Below are positions 48,344-59,765 of a DNA stretch of 64,000 nucleotides, one piece after another. The translations under genes were made by a program, and so were the position numbers. The notes beneath the pieces were generated by a model. That model saw only the letters and a list, made by a program, of their open reading frames with translations, did no database searches and was not told where the DNA came from. The stretch's first letter is position 1. Each line of letters begins with the position of its first letter. Source of the stretch: Zopfochytrium polystomum (Eukaryota > Chytridiomycota > Chytridiomycetes > Chytridiales > Chytridiaceae); the NCBI GenBank assembly GCA_025765615.1, contig JAIVFJ010000081.1, forward strand, positions 124,001 through 188,000, read 5' to 3'.

Positions 48344-51219
48344 TCATCTACTTCGCTTGGCACCCTGACGGAACGTGCCCGACACCCTCAGCTGGCGGGC
48401 GAGCGCGCTTTGGCTGACCGCCCTTGGCTTCGCACTGGCGGCGTTCCGCCGCTTGTTCTTCACGTTCGCCTCATCATAGAAGTTCTGCCCAATCTTCCTC
48501 TTGTTCGTCGTCATGCGCTTTTGCACCGGTGAAGTATCATTCTCGTCGTTCGCCCCTTTATCTTTTTTGTCGGAGACAACGCAAGTTAGATCGGTTTGAA
48601 GGGCGAAACTTTCGGCTGTGACAACACTCACCGCCCTTCTTGACGACCGTAAAGCCACCTCGCTTTGCGGGAACAGCAAACTTCCGTCCTTTCTGCGCGA
48701 CTCTTGTAGAGTCCTCGCTTTCTGACTCATCGCTTTGACTCTCACTGCTGTCATCTTCGGCGCTGTCTGAAAACGAATCAGCCGGTTTCTCCTCATCCTC
48801 CGCCACGTCCTCCACCTCCTGCGTGTTCTTTGCCACCTCGCCTTTGCCGAGACCGTCCACCTCCTCACCAACAACGTTGCTGAACAAGTCGTCCCAATCA
48901 ACATCCTCATCCTTCCGCCGCTTCTTTGGCGGAGCTGCGAGTTCGACGGTGTCTTCCGAGTGGGCTGGATTGCCATCGTTTGCACTCGCATCGTCTGGCT
49001 CGTTCTCCCCATCTTCTTCATCGATCGGTTTCACATCCTCCGGCAAAAACTTGGTGGAAACAGGAATGTTTCCAAGCCTTTGCTGGATAGTGGGAATAGG
49101 GAAACCTTCGGAGTCGGTGGGATCACCGGGAAGATCAGACTCTGGCGGCGCTTCGAAAAAGGGAATTTTGCCACGAAGCCAGTCGTTCAAAATCATTTTC
49201 GCCACCGTCTCCAGATCCGGCTCGGCCCCCTTAAGAAGCCTTCCACTCTTTTTCGCAAGTTTCGTGAGGAAGTCGATATGGTCTTCCCAACTGTCAATAT
49301 CATACGTCTTTCGTATGTACTCTGGCCGGACTCGCGCAAGCAGTGGCTCAATGTGGTCGCTAGGGCTCGAAACGTTTTCCACACGCACAACACCTTTCAG
49401 AACGATGGCGGATTCCGATTCAGTGGTAGATGGTGGGACAATACCGGGACAGTCAATCAAGTATATCCGATTCATCAAAGTGATGTACTGCCAGACCTGA
49501 ATGAAGAACGTGTCAGCACTTTCGCAGAAGTCCGAGGTCACATACCTTTGTCTCTCCTGGAATAGGCGCCACAGTACAGACTTTTTTGCTCCGCAAGGTG
49601 TTGATGATGGAGCTTTTTCCCGTATTGGGATATCCAACAAAACCAACAGATATTTGCTTCTTGTCTGAATGAAGGTTGGCGAACTGTCGAAGCAGCTGAA
49701 TCAACGAGCCTTTGCCGAACGAGTTGGTGATGTTGGCATGAAAAGCCAAGGTTGGATACTCGCGGGAAAAGATTTTTACCCATCGCGCCTAACAAAGTCA
49801 ATCCACATTAGTGACAGTCGAGCGGGTCAACGAAAACGCATTTCAAAGAAAGTATTGAATGTACGTTCAAAAGCACTAAGATCCACCTCGCAATTTGCGG
49901 CTGAGGTGCCAAGAAGTGGATCTACTCTCAATGATACAGAAGGAATCAACCGTGCTTAAAGGGTCCCTCAGAACGAGGGGTTTGCCTAAAGCGCCGAATT
50001 GTCCTTGTGGATATTCCACAATTGTAACGGTACCATCACCAATGTCGTGCTCGTCCCCCTCGGTTAAGAAAAGGGAACGAGGCGATGGACCTGACACTAA
50101 TTGTGGGGTGGAACGACTTTCCGCATTGCAATGCAAGGTAATCTCGGGGCGGCTACTGGGTATCTGGTTGGAGAAAGGTACTTGAACTCACCGTCACCCA
50201 AGTCGGAACAAGGTCACACTTGTTCAAAACGAAAATCAAGTGTTTGTGATTAGCTTCCTTCTTGATGTGGTTCTCGACAACGCGACATCTCGTGCCGAGT
50301 GGGTCGCGCGCATCCAAGACGTGAATGATGACATCAGACGAGTCGATGACCTGAATGGAGGTGAGTCCGCAGATTGACAGACATCGACTACCTACCTTGT
50401 ACAGTTCATTCCAGATACGCTTAGACTGTCCCTTTGAGAACACGGGGTCCCGAACAGCGTCCGATTCACCGCTGTGTGAGATGTTGGCAAGGAGGGAGCT
50501 ATCCTTCTCAGCGGAGTATGAGTCTGCGGACGCGATTCATACGGATTTATATTGGTCCACCGGGGTTGATCTTCGTCTTACCTTGAGAACTCTCTACAGC
50601 GGCCGCGAGCTCATCAAGCGACCCGATCTTCAACTTTGGCCGATTCCGCTGAGCTTTGGGACCGAAAGTGTTTGAGAATGGATCGACTTCAAGAAGATTC
50701 ATCCGGGCGTTCTTGAGAAAAACGTAAGCAACTGCGGTTTCATCTCAAGCGTACCTTTGTGCTATCAGTCAACAAGCTCATTGGCAGTTTGTTCTGGCGC
50801 AGCAAAACGGTGTAAGGATCGTTCATCTTGTCACCCATAGCCTGCCGGAACTGTTCTAGCTCCTTTTGGCCAACCACACGTGTGTTTTCTGGAAGCGCGC
50901 AACAAAGGGAACAAGCCGCGCAATGGAAATGAACAAAAGAGCGAGCACAAGAGAGAGGTGGCTTACCGAACCACCGTCTGTTTGGTGCGATGCGGGCCTG
51001 CGTTCCAGGGGCTAATCGCGACTGGAAAGCCGCGGGCTTGATGATTTTACCGTCCTTATCCCGAGTGGCCCTGCCGCCTTTCAGCATGTTGACCTGCCGA
51101 ACCTTTGCCGCATTGCGGTAGAAGTTCACACCCTTGACGTGCGCAGCGTTTTTCATGTTGTGATCAAGGCCTGCGAGGACCTTGTTGTTGGAATTCTTCT
51201 CCTTCTTATGGAAACCCAT
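48344..51219 (-). CDS. NOG2: Nucleolar GTP-binding protein 2 (pre-60S GTPase)
   Basis: Proposed complement(join(48344..48561, 48632..49496, 49546..49788, 50192..50350, 50396..50523, 50582..50711, 50755..50888, 50967..51219)), 709 residues; all phases agree. N-terminal NGP1NT domain ([14 protein letters not shown]...[22 protein letters not shown]), then the circularly permuted GTPase: [10 protein letters not shown]4 NKCDLVPT, G1 [10 protein letters not shown]2-region PIPGETK, G3 DCPGIV. A long acidic, Ser-rich C-terminus ends in a basic [18 protein letters not shown]...KNKRR segment. Nog2/Nug2 acts in nuclear pre-60S maturation. Introns are 43-78 nt except one of 403 nt (49789-50191). Confidence 0.93.
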
Positions 51220-51549
51220 GGTGGTATGCGAAGAGGAATTGGAACGACGGGGTGGGGGGGGAAGCGATGGAACGATGGGAGCTTGCCGGCGCTGACTGGC
51301 AGGTTCAGCGGCAGGCGATGTTGGGAAAGTGAAGTTGGTCCCAGCGCAAGAAAAAAGAAAAGAAAGAAAGAAGGATGCTGAGAAGAAAGAGAGAAGAAAG
51401 AAACAAGAAAGAAACACACAAGGCAGTCACGTGATGCTCCATGTCAGCTTTGGTGGCGGTTTTTTTTTTTTTTTTTCGTCGTCCCACTTACTTTACTTTC
51501 GGGTTGTCTGCGGATGCGGGATGCGGTCAGTGTCGCAGCATTGATCCCG

Positions 51550-51581
<32 letters not shown>

Positions 51582-51846
51582 GCCGGTTTCTCTGTCTGCC
51601 TGTCTGTCTGTCAGTCTCTCTGTCTGTCTGTCTGTCTGGAGGCTGCTCTCCGGCAGTGCTTCCATTTTCGCAACAGAAAATCTGGAGACAACAAGGGAGA
51701 GAGACAGGCGAGACTGGTAAGGCAGAATGTGAATCAGTCAGTCGATGGGTTGGAGACCAAACCAAAAAGAGGGAGGCAGTGTTTGCTTCTGTGTTTCTTT
51801 TAGGCAATCAATCAACAAGCAGACAGAGGGGGAAAGACGCAGAGCG

Positions 51847-51888
<42 letters not shown>

Positions 51889-52288
51889 TGTGTGTGTGTG
51901 TGTGTGCGTGTGTGTGCGCGTGTGTGTGTGGCGTCGTCGCCCACTCCCTTCCCCCCCAACATCCTGACACTTGCCTGCTTCGCCCGAGCCGCCCCCCAAC
52001 ACCAAAACGTCGACCATCGCCCCCAACGCGCGCCGCTTGGCAGATCAGCACTATCTCACACCCACACCGCACAAACACACACGCCCCCTCGCCTACTCAC
52101 GACGCGGTAGTAGTAGTTGGTTAGTTGGTGAGACTCTTAAGACGCCCGCCCGGATCGGCAGGCTAGGTGCGCCTTTCAGCTGGCTCCTCACTCTAGCTTT
52201 CGCCCTCTCGGTTCAGCCGCCGGCCACTCACTCGGGCGCAGCATTTCCAGGTTGGCCTGCCTCCCATCTATCCATCTCCCCGTTCCGA
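51220..52288. other. Intergenic between NOG2 and S4, divergent
   Basis: Divergent promoter region. T run (about 51460-51476), (TCTG)n (about 51551-51640), (GA)n (about 51852-51887) running into (TG)n. Open frames here are low-complexity only. Confidence 0.5.
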
Positions 52289-53552
52289 ATGCACCGGGCG
52301 GCTTTCACTTCGCGGAGGCGCGCCGCCGCCGCCGCCGCCCTGATTGCGTGCTCCCTCCACCCTCCGCCGCTCGTGGCCGCCGCCCTCACAAAGATGCCAA
52401 CCGCCGTGGCCCCGACCTGCGTGACATCCAACGAGATGGGCTTCGACATTCTCTTCCCCGACAATAGGCTTGTGCCGAACATGGACGTCACAAAGTGTTG
52501 CCCGTCGTCCCCGTACGTCGGTCTGATGGCTCCGGCAGGGTCTAGCACGAAGTGCTACTGCGTCGCAAACGTTGGCGAGCTGGAGGAGGAGACAAACCCT
52601 GGCGACTGCGGCGATTGCCCGTTCCCCCTCAGCGGCTACCTTTGCGGGATTCAGAATTGGACAATGGCACTGACTGTAAACGTTGCGGCCGGATCTCTTC
52701 CGACCACCACGGTAAATTTGTTTTTGGACGCAGCCCGTTGCAGTACTCAAACGGTATCTTTATTTTCTGTTTGTTTCAATCTTCAACGGCCAGCAGAACA
52801 ACCGTTCCGGCAGCGCTTCAGCTGCTACCTTTGATAGCCAAACCATCACCACTACCACCACTATCAAAGGATCGCACGGGGTCGTCTCCATTTCTCCACC
52901 AGCTCAAACATCAGCAACAGCCACCCCGGCCGACAATGCAGCTGCAGGAGCCACCGCAAGCAGCGGCCCGAACACAACCTTGGTGATCGGGGTCGCGTCC
53001 GCGGGAGTGGCGTTGGGGATTGCCGTCGTCGTGGTGGTCTTGTTTGTGTGGGTTGGCCCGAAGCGACGGAGTGCGAGGGTCGAGGGCGAGAAGCGGTCGC
53101 TTGCTCCCGGCGCTGGTTCTGGAGTCGGGGGCGACATGTACCAAGTTGGGGCGCCATGGCCCGGCGCGCCGCCGGCCGGTGCGGGGCTGCCAATGGGACC
53201 TCCTGACATGCGCATGGGACCGCCGATGCCAGGAGAAGAATGGAGAAATGACGTGAGAACCCCTTCGTGCTTTTTTTTTTCTTCTTTTTATTTCGCTTGT
53301 TTCACGCTCATGGGGGGGTTGAATTTTGATTCGTTCTTGCGCACTGACGCGACCTCCGCTCACTCACATTTTGTACGCTAGCCCGAGGCGAATCCCGAAT
53401 CTCTTCCGCTTCGTTTGTCGACGACGATGCAGCGCGAGTCGAGCGAGTTTTCGAGCAGCCGGCTCCTGCGGGCTGGGACCGCGAGGAGCTTCGGTCAGGC
53501 AAACTACGACGACTTTGACGGAATGCAGGAGCCAGTGGCAGAGCATTTATGA
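52289..53552 (+). CDS. S4: Cys-rich single-pass membrane sensor-like protein
   Basis: Proposed join(52289..52711, 52794..53252, 53382..53552), 350 residues. Signal peptide (about 1-31, Ala-rich core), 8-Cys ectodomain (about 43-120: TC, KCCPSSPYVGL, KCYC, GDCGDC, LCG) with WSC-like spacing, Thr/Ser stalk (TITTTTT), transmembrane helix (about 204-228) followed by KRRS, Gly/Pro-rich tail, and the ending NYDDFDGMQEPVAEHL. The upstream part RAGTAR...Y also matches S3 (REGTAR...Y). Frames and splice signals agree at both introns; the second intron could use an acceptor 3 nt away at the first junction. On the plus strand, divergent from NOG2. Confidence 0.74.
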
Positions 53553-53610
53553 CGCTCCCGGCGGCACACTCGCCCACTTGGTGTTCTATTTTTCCTTTTT
53601 TTTAGTTCTC

Positions 53611-53675
<65 letters not shown>

Positions 53676-54491
53676 CTGTCTTCCCTGGATGCGGTGTGTG
53701 TGTACTCAACCGCGTTGAAGGGTTTATCTTTGTATGTGCCTTCATGACTACGCTTGTGCGTGTACGTGTATCTCTTTGTGTGGCTTTTGTTTGTGCCGGT
53801 GATGGTCTGTGCTTATCCTCGGGTCCTGTTTTTTTTCGTTCACCCCGCATACATGCACGGGTTCATGCCGGACTGGATGCCTTCTCCTTTTCTCCCCCTC
53901 CCCTCTACCACACCCCCCTTCCCGCCCGAGCAGTGCGGCTGGCCCCCACTACGGCTTCTTGTTTCCCTCCTTTTCTTGCAGTTGTTTGTTTTACTCACGA
54001 ACGGGCGCGCATGCGCCTCACTCGATCCATGATGTACTGTTCTTTCACACTCACACTCACACACACACGCACGATATCTGTTTTCTCTCGCTTTGTCCAC
54101 CCTCTCTTGCTTCTATCCTTACTGATGTGCTGTATGGTCTTGCGGACACTCTCGTACCCTCACTACACGCACACGCATGGACTCTCTGTCCCTCTCTGTC
54201 CCTCTCTCTCTCTCTCGCTCTTTCTTTCTTTCTTTCTTTTCTCTCTCTGTGTGTGTGGGTGTGTGTGTGTGTGTGTGTGTGAAGCGCGTCGTCAACCTGC
54301 CGCCCGTCTATCTCTCGCTGTTCGTGGCTGCCGCCACCCGCTGCCCAGCCACTACAACACTGGCCGGCCCAGCCAATGAACTTCGCTCGCCCCTCGCCCC
54401 TCGTCTCAGTCTCTGTCTCTGTCTCTGTCTGCCACGAAAGACACAAACAACCCTGCCCAATGAAGGGACCCGAAAAAACACTCCAACCAAC

Positions 54492-54585
<94 letters not shown>

Positions 54586-55223
54586 CAAATACAGGGGGCG
54601 GGCGGAGAAGAAGAAAAATAGAAGTACAAGAAGAAGAAAAAGAAGAAGAAAGCGCGCGCTCACGCTCGCAACGCACACACGCTCGCACTCTCGCACTCAC
54701 CCTCCCTTGCTGCTGTCATTATATTAATTAGTTAGTCAACACCACACGCTTGCCAACTTGCGTGCCGCCCGCCCACCTTCTCAGACATACCCCCCCCCTC
54801 CCGTCGTGTCTCTTCTTCCTTCCTGCTTTCGCGCGCCGCCCCCTTCCCCCGGCTCCACGCACTGAAGAGACGGCCGGGAGGCAGAGATCCGCTGCTTGGC
54901 GCCTACAAGAAAGAGAACGAACGGGTCGGTCTTGGTGGTGGTGGTGAGTGTGGCGAGTGTGACTTGAAATGGAGCGTAGCGAGACTCCTCGACAACCAAC
55001 CCACCTTTTGTAGCACACAGCCAGCTCCCCCCTTCCCCTCCCCCACTTGAACTCTTAGCAAGGCGCTGTAATTCGCGTTGGGGAGGTTATCCCCTCGCTC
55101 TTCTCGCTTCCTCTTTGACTCCCGTTCCCTTTCTCTTTGTCCCACCGGTGTTTACTATCCTTCCGCACTCTGACTAACGAAGCGTTCGTCGACACTCATC
55201 TTCAACCACTCAGAGGCACAAAC
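53553..55223. other. Intergenic with long homopolymer and CA repeats
   Basis: T run of about 59 nt (53614-53672), TC/TG-rich sequence, and two (CA)n tracts (about 54491-54538 and 54541-54581). No gene recognised; open frames are translations of repeats. Confidence 0.5.
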
Positions 55224-58200
55224 ATGGCAACGTTTTACTACCCACCGGCCGGAGCTTCGCAAAACGCATTTTCGCGGCTGCCACTACCACCACTCCCTCC
55301 ACCGCCCGTGCAGCCCTCCAGTCCAGCATGGCCCAAGCATTCCCACGAGCATCGTCAAAAACTCTACCAACCACACCAAACTCAAACAGGAGGTTTCTTC
55401 CCACAGAAACAACTCGAGCTGCAACAGCTCCAACAACACCAAGAACAGCAGCAGCGGCAGCAGTACCTGTCAGCCCCGGCACAGCCGCAGCCTGACCTTT
55501 CTCCCGCGCTCGCCGCCCCCTCCGACCTGGACGGCTCCAACCTTGTCGAAGCATTCCACTGCGTCCGTCTGCGCCTTGGCGGCCGCACCGAGCTTCAATG
55601 GTCGCGCTCGATAGGCAAGATGCTGTCCACGCCCGCTCCAGAGTCGCTCTCCGACGAAATCCTGGCGACCGTCACAGCAAGCCCTTTGGCCCAGCCCTCG
55701 ACGCCCACGTCCCCAACCACGTCATCGTTATCGTCGTCGTCGTCGTCGTCTCCGCGCGAGCCATTTCCGACGCAGGTCCACCACAGCGGCGGCGCCGCGC
55801 TGGCCACCGCGGACGTTCCGCTGGCTGCGCACCCCGCGAGCCCGCCTCGTACAACGGCCAAAAAACCCGCGACGGCGCTACCCGTTGAGCTCCGAGGCTT
55901 CAACAGCCACGTGGTGCAGCAGATGACCGCCTCGGCCGGCCCGCTTTCGCCGCCGTCGGCCCACCCGCGCGGCGGTTCCGCCTTCGCCGCCTCCGTCGCC
56001 CTGGGCCGGTCGGGAAGCTCGGCATCGCACAACTCCACCCGGAGCACCGCCGGCGCCGCCGCAGCCGCCGGCGGCACGGCCCAATCAACGCCACCTCCAC
56101 CTCCACCGCCGGGCATGCGCGCCCGCGCCCAGTCCAGCGCCGGTGCCCAGATGGCACGCGGAGCAAGGTCCACCGCGCTGCCGCCGTCCGCAATGGGCTT
56201 TATTCCCCTTGACGCCGTCAACGACGCCTCGAGCGGTATCGCGCTGGCTCGGTCCGTCGACGGCAGCCGGCGCGGCAGGAGCGGGAGCGTGAGCTCCCTC
56301 GCGAGTGGCGGCGGCGGCCGCACCGCTACTGCGGGGGCACAGGCAGCAGCGGCGGCAGCGGCGGCGACGACGTCCTCGTCGTCGCAGTTACCCGCCGAGC
56401 TCCACGCCGCCGTCGCTGCGAACGCGCGCAACTGGGGCGACGGGACCATTGCGTTCCGGCTACGCGTGCAGCGCGCGTCCGCAGCGACCACCGAAGCCGC
56501 CGCGTCCTCTGCTGCTGCTGCAAACGCCGCTGTAAAGGCCGCGAGCCCGCTATCGCCGCAGATACCGTCCTCGGCGCTCGCCGACACGCCTTCGTCCACG
56601 GCAAGTACCCTCGTCAACAGCAGCGGCAGCAGCGCGGCCGGCGCCGTCAGCCCGTCGCAGCCGACGCCGCCGCCACCCATCGTGCCGTCCTCGGTCGCGG
56701 CCACGATCGTGCCAGTCGCCGTCGCCACCGTGCCCGTGCGGCTGGCAGAGGTCCCCGCGCTCTGCCTCCGCGCGCGCGCCTTCCGCCTCCTGCTCGCCCA
56801 ACACTGCTCCACGCTGCGGGACCTCAGCGACTCGCTCGCCGGCCTCGCCTCGCCAACGTCGCCGGCAAAGTCCCCGGACGGCAGCGGAGGCCGCGCCGGT
56901 GGCGGCGGCGGGGGGTTCGGCGGAGTGAGCGGGGCCCCCGCGAGTCCCACCGCGTACGAGGCGGCGTGGGATGCCGCGTCGCTGTCGACCGCCGTGACAA
57001 GCAGCTTCCTGCCCCCGACCGTCAACCTCGTCCTCCCGCAGGCGTCCGCATCCATCGTCACCGCGTTTGACGGAACAGCCAGGACATGCACGGGCACTAC
57101 CGTCATGACGATGGTTCCGGCGCTGCCCCAACCCGTCCCGCTCCTCGTTGCGTACGCGCTCGGTTACTTTGACGACGATGCTGCATACGCCAGCGCCGGC
57201 GGCGGCGGCGGCAGTAGCAGAGCCGCACCGCAGCAGCAGGAGCAACAGCAGCAAAAGCAGCAACACCAGCACCATCAGCGGCTGGCCGCAGCGCTGCATC
57301 GCGCGCTCGATTCACACATTGCTCAGGCGGTGCGCGCCGAAAGTGTGCGCAAGGGGTCCACGGCGGGAACGGCAGACGCGATCTTGACGCTCGTCAGAGA
57401 CGCGCGGCGGCTGGGCGTCCACCCGCTCTTCTGGGCCGTCTTGGCCAGCTGGCTCGCCCCGCGCTTCGACGCCGTCTTTGGACCGGGTGGCGGCGGATCC
57501 TCGGGGGGTTGGTCGCTGCCACAGTGGAGGCGCGACGCACCAGAAGCGCTCGTGCTGGCCGTCGCGGTCGTCGCCCGCCGGGCCGGGTGGCGGCAGCGCG
57601 AGGTGCGCGTGATCGCCGCGTGGTCGGGCATCGCAAGTGCCGGTGGCGGCAGCCATCACGGAGGTGCTGGGGCGGGCTCGGGCGCAGTCGCCAGCATCGA
57701 GGCTGCGAGGTCCGTCGCGGTGGGTCTCGCGCGCAGGGTCGACAGGATCGTGGGCGGCGCCATGAGCGTCGACCTGTACGACGACGGCGACGGCGACGAC
57801 GACGACGGCGGCCGAGACGGCCACGCGCGATTTCAACAAGGTGTCGGCCCGGCCAGCCTTGCGGCGGGCGCCGACGGAATCAGTTTGGCCATGATGGCAC
57901 CGCAGCGGGCCGCTAGCAAACCAAAGATCTTTGGCGGCGAACCGTGGGCGCCGTCGTCCTCGTCTGCCGGCGGCGGTGGAGGGTCGACGGCTGCGGAGGT
58001 GGCGGTGGGGGTCAGCTCTGGCAGCAGAAGCAGAACGCCCTCGCCGCCGCTGCTTCGCGCACCTTCTTTTGCCTCGACGTTGTCCTCTGCGTCAACCTTG
58101 TCGCTCGAGTCGCACGACGACCAGTCAGCACCGTACGACGACGACGGCATCCCGCCCCCGCCGCGACACCCGCCGCCCCCGCCCCCAACCGCGGCCCTGC

Positions 58201-59765
58201 CTCCACGACCTGCAACTTCCGCCAGGCCGCCAGCTCCCCTTCGCAGCACCTCACTGGACGTCAGCAGCCCGCCGCAGGAGCACCCGCGGCGGCTGCGAGA
58301 GCCGCATTGCACGCCCGACTCGGGTGTCGGGGGCTTCGACCGGTCTCCCGCCGCGTCTTCCGCATCGACGGCGGCCTCACCGCCGTCGCGCCGCGCTTCC
58401 CTGGGCGGGGACCCCGTCGACGACGCCGCGGACGACGACGCCGACGACGACACCCAACAAGACCCCGCCGACGCCGACGCCGCGCCGGTCCCGCTGTTCC
58501 AGCTCTCCCACATTGCCGCGGCGGCGTCGGCCGCGGCGGCGGCCTCGACAACGGCCGCGACAACGACTGTGGCAGCAGCCGTCGGCCAGACGACCCCCGC
58601 CCCGACCCTAGCTCCCGATCACCGCCTCCACCACCACCAGTACCATCCTCGCGACGACACGGACGCCATATCCGTGGTATCGACGGCGACGCCGTACTAC
58701 CGGTACGCGGCTACGCAGCGGCAGCGGCGGCGGCGGCAGCGCCTAGCGAGCGGCGGCGGCGAGGACGAGTACGGGTCGGATGCGAGCGATGACGACGACT
58801 TTGACAACGTTTGCGGCGGCGACGGTGTTGGGGCGGAGCGGCGTGGGCACGGGCTGCATCCGAAGAAGCTGTCGGCGCCGCCGCGCCGGGACGCGGACGA
58901 GGCCTCCGTATTCACGATGCGGACGGTCAACAGCTTGCTCGCGCGGTACCTGACGCCGGCGGACGACGAGGACCACTGGTGGGAGGATGGCGACGGCGGG
59001 GTTGGGGACGGCGGCGGCAGCGGGTCGGACGGGTCCGCCGTCGACGGCGACGGCGACGACGACGCCGAAGCCGATGGCGCTGGCGGTAGGCCCGCCGCGG
59101 CGACGGCGGCAGCGCGGCGGCGACGGCCTCTGCAGATGCGGCGCGGGGCGCGGTTCTTTGCGCCGCTGCCGCCGGCCGTCACCTCGGGGTTTGGGGGCCC
59201 TGGCGGTGCCCGCGGGGTCACTGGGGTGGTCGCGGCGGCGGCGTTGGCAGCGGGCGGGGGCGGTCTGGACTTGCTGCTGTCGGGCGGCGACGCGGCGGTG
59301 GCCGCGGCCATGACGGCGTTCGCGGCGTGGCGCGCCGAAGCGGAGGCGGGCCGGGTTGCCGCGTGGGCTGTGCACGCGCCGCGGGCAGAGGCCCGCTTCG
59401 CAAAGCTGACTGTGGCCCGCAGGGCCGGAGCGTTTGCCGGGTTGCACGAGGAGGACGGCGACGGCAGCGGCAGCGGCGGGCGTATGGGAGCTGGCAGGCT
59501 GCGGCGGATCCTTGGGAGCGTCAGCGGAGGCGCGGCATCGAGTGCAGCAGCAGCGGCAGCGGCTGTGGCCGCGAAGAAAGCCGGTGGCGACAGCGGCGGC
59601 GTGCTGGAGTGGGACGTGATGGGGGGGTCAGTTGTCGGACGCGGCAGCAGGGGCGGCTTTGCGATGCAGTTTTCCGAGAGCGAGACGCTGGTCGCGTCGG
59701 TGGTTGTGGTCCGCGACGGTCGGGGCCGCGTGGTGAACACTATGGTCTACCCAAAGCGGCTTTGA
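55224..59765 (+). CDS. Large low-complexity orphan protein
   Basis: 1513 residues from ATG 55224, uninterrupted. The N-terminus is Pro-rich then Gln-rich (55385-55480). Alternating low-complexity (poly-Ala, Gly, Ser, Asp, Gln) and more ordered hydrophobic segments: about 110-145 (LVEAFHCVRLRLGG), 395-425 (AAVAANARNWGDGTIAFRLRV), 500-535 (LAEVPALCLRARAFRLLLAQHC), 595-640 (TVNLVLPQASASIVTAFDG), 690-800 (ALHRALDSHIAQAV, ILTLVRDARRLGVHPLFWAVLASWLAPRF split by repeats). The C-terminus ends with a beta-rich ESETLVASVVVVRDGRGR. The ordered pieces suggest one folded domain expanded by repeats. No signal peptide or membrane segment. Large antisense open frames reflect GC bias. Function unknown. Confidence 0.7.
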   Translation: MATFYYPPAGASQNAFSRLPLPPLPPPPVQPSSPAWPKHSHEHRQKLYQPHQTQTGGFFPQKQLELQQLQQHQEQQQRQQYLSAPAQPQPDLSPALAAPSDLDGSNLVEAFHCVRLRLGGRTELQWSRSIGKMLSTPAPESLSDEILATVTASPLAQPSTPTSPTTSSLSSSSSSSPREPFPTQVHHSGGAALATADVPLAAHPASPPRTTAKKPATALPVELRGFNSHVVQQMTASAGPLSPPSAHPRGGSAFAASVALGRSGSSASHNSTRSTAGAAAAAGGTAQSTPPPPPPPGMRARAQSSAGAQMARGARSTALPPSAMGFIPLDAVNDASSGIALARSVDGSRRGRSGSVSSLASGGGGRTATAGAQAAAAAAAATTSSSSQLPAELHAAVAANARNWGDGTIAFRLRVQRASAATTEAAASSAAAANAAVKAASPLSPQIPSSALADTPSSTASTLVNSSGSSAAGAVSPSQPTPPPPIVPSSVAATIVPVAVATVPVRLAEVPALCLRARAFRLLLAQHCSTLRDLSDSLAGLASPTSPAKSPDGSGGRAGGGGGGFGGVSGAPASPTAYEAAWDAASLSTAVTSSFLPPTVNLVLPQASASIVTAFDGTARTCTGTTVMTMVPALPQPVPLLVAYALGYFDDDAAYASAGGGGGSSRAAPQQQEQQQQKQQHQHHQRLAAALHRALDSHIAQAVRAESVRKGSTAGTADAILTLVRDARRLGVHPLFWAVLASWLAPRFDAVFGPGGGGSSGGWSLPQWRRDAPEALVLAVAVVARRAGWRQREVRVIAAWSGIASAGGGSHHGGAGAGSGAVASIEAARSVAVGLARRVDRIVGGAMSVDLYDDGDGDDDDGGRDGHARFQQGVGPASLAAGADGISLAMMAPQRAASKPKIFGGEPWAPSSSSAGGGGGSTAAEVAVGVSSGSRSRTPSPPLLRAPSFASTLSSASTLSLESHDDQSAPYDDDGIPPPPRHPPPPPPTAALPPRPATSARPPAPLRSTSLDVSSPPQEHPRRLREPHCTPDSGVGGFDRSPAASSASTAASPPSRRASLGGDPVDDAADDDADDDTQQDPADADAAPVPLFQLSHIAAAASAAAAASTTAATTTVAAAVGQTTPAPTLAPDHRLHHHQYHPRDDTDAISVVSTATPYYRYAATQRQRRRRQRLASGGGEDEYGSDASDDDDFDNVCGGDGVGAERRGHGLHPKKLSAPPRRDADEASVFTMRTVNSLLARYLTPADDEDHWWEDGDGGVGDGGGSGSDGSAVDGDGDDDAEADGAGGRPAAATAAARRRRPLQMRRGARFFAPLPPAVTSGFGGPGGARGVTGVVAAAALAAGGGGLDLLLSGGDAAVAAAMTAFAAWRAEAEAGRVAAWAVHAPRAEARFAKLTVARRAGAFAGLHEEDGDGSGSGGRMGAGRLRRILGSVSGGAASSAAAAAAAVAAKKAGGDSGGVLEWDVMGGSVVGRGSRGGFAMQFSESETLVASVVVVRDGRGRVVNTMVYPKRL

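Noticed and set aside
54457..54731. Open frames across the CA/GT repeats
   Set aside because: Translations of dinucleotide repeats in all frames; no coding signal.
55595..57106. 503-codon antisense frame in the orphan gene
   Set aside because: Shadow of the sense frame caused by GC bias; contains no start context or domain.
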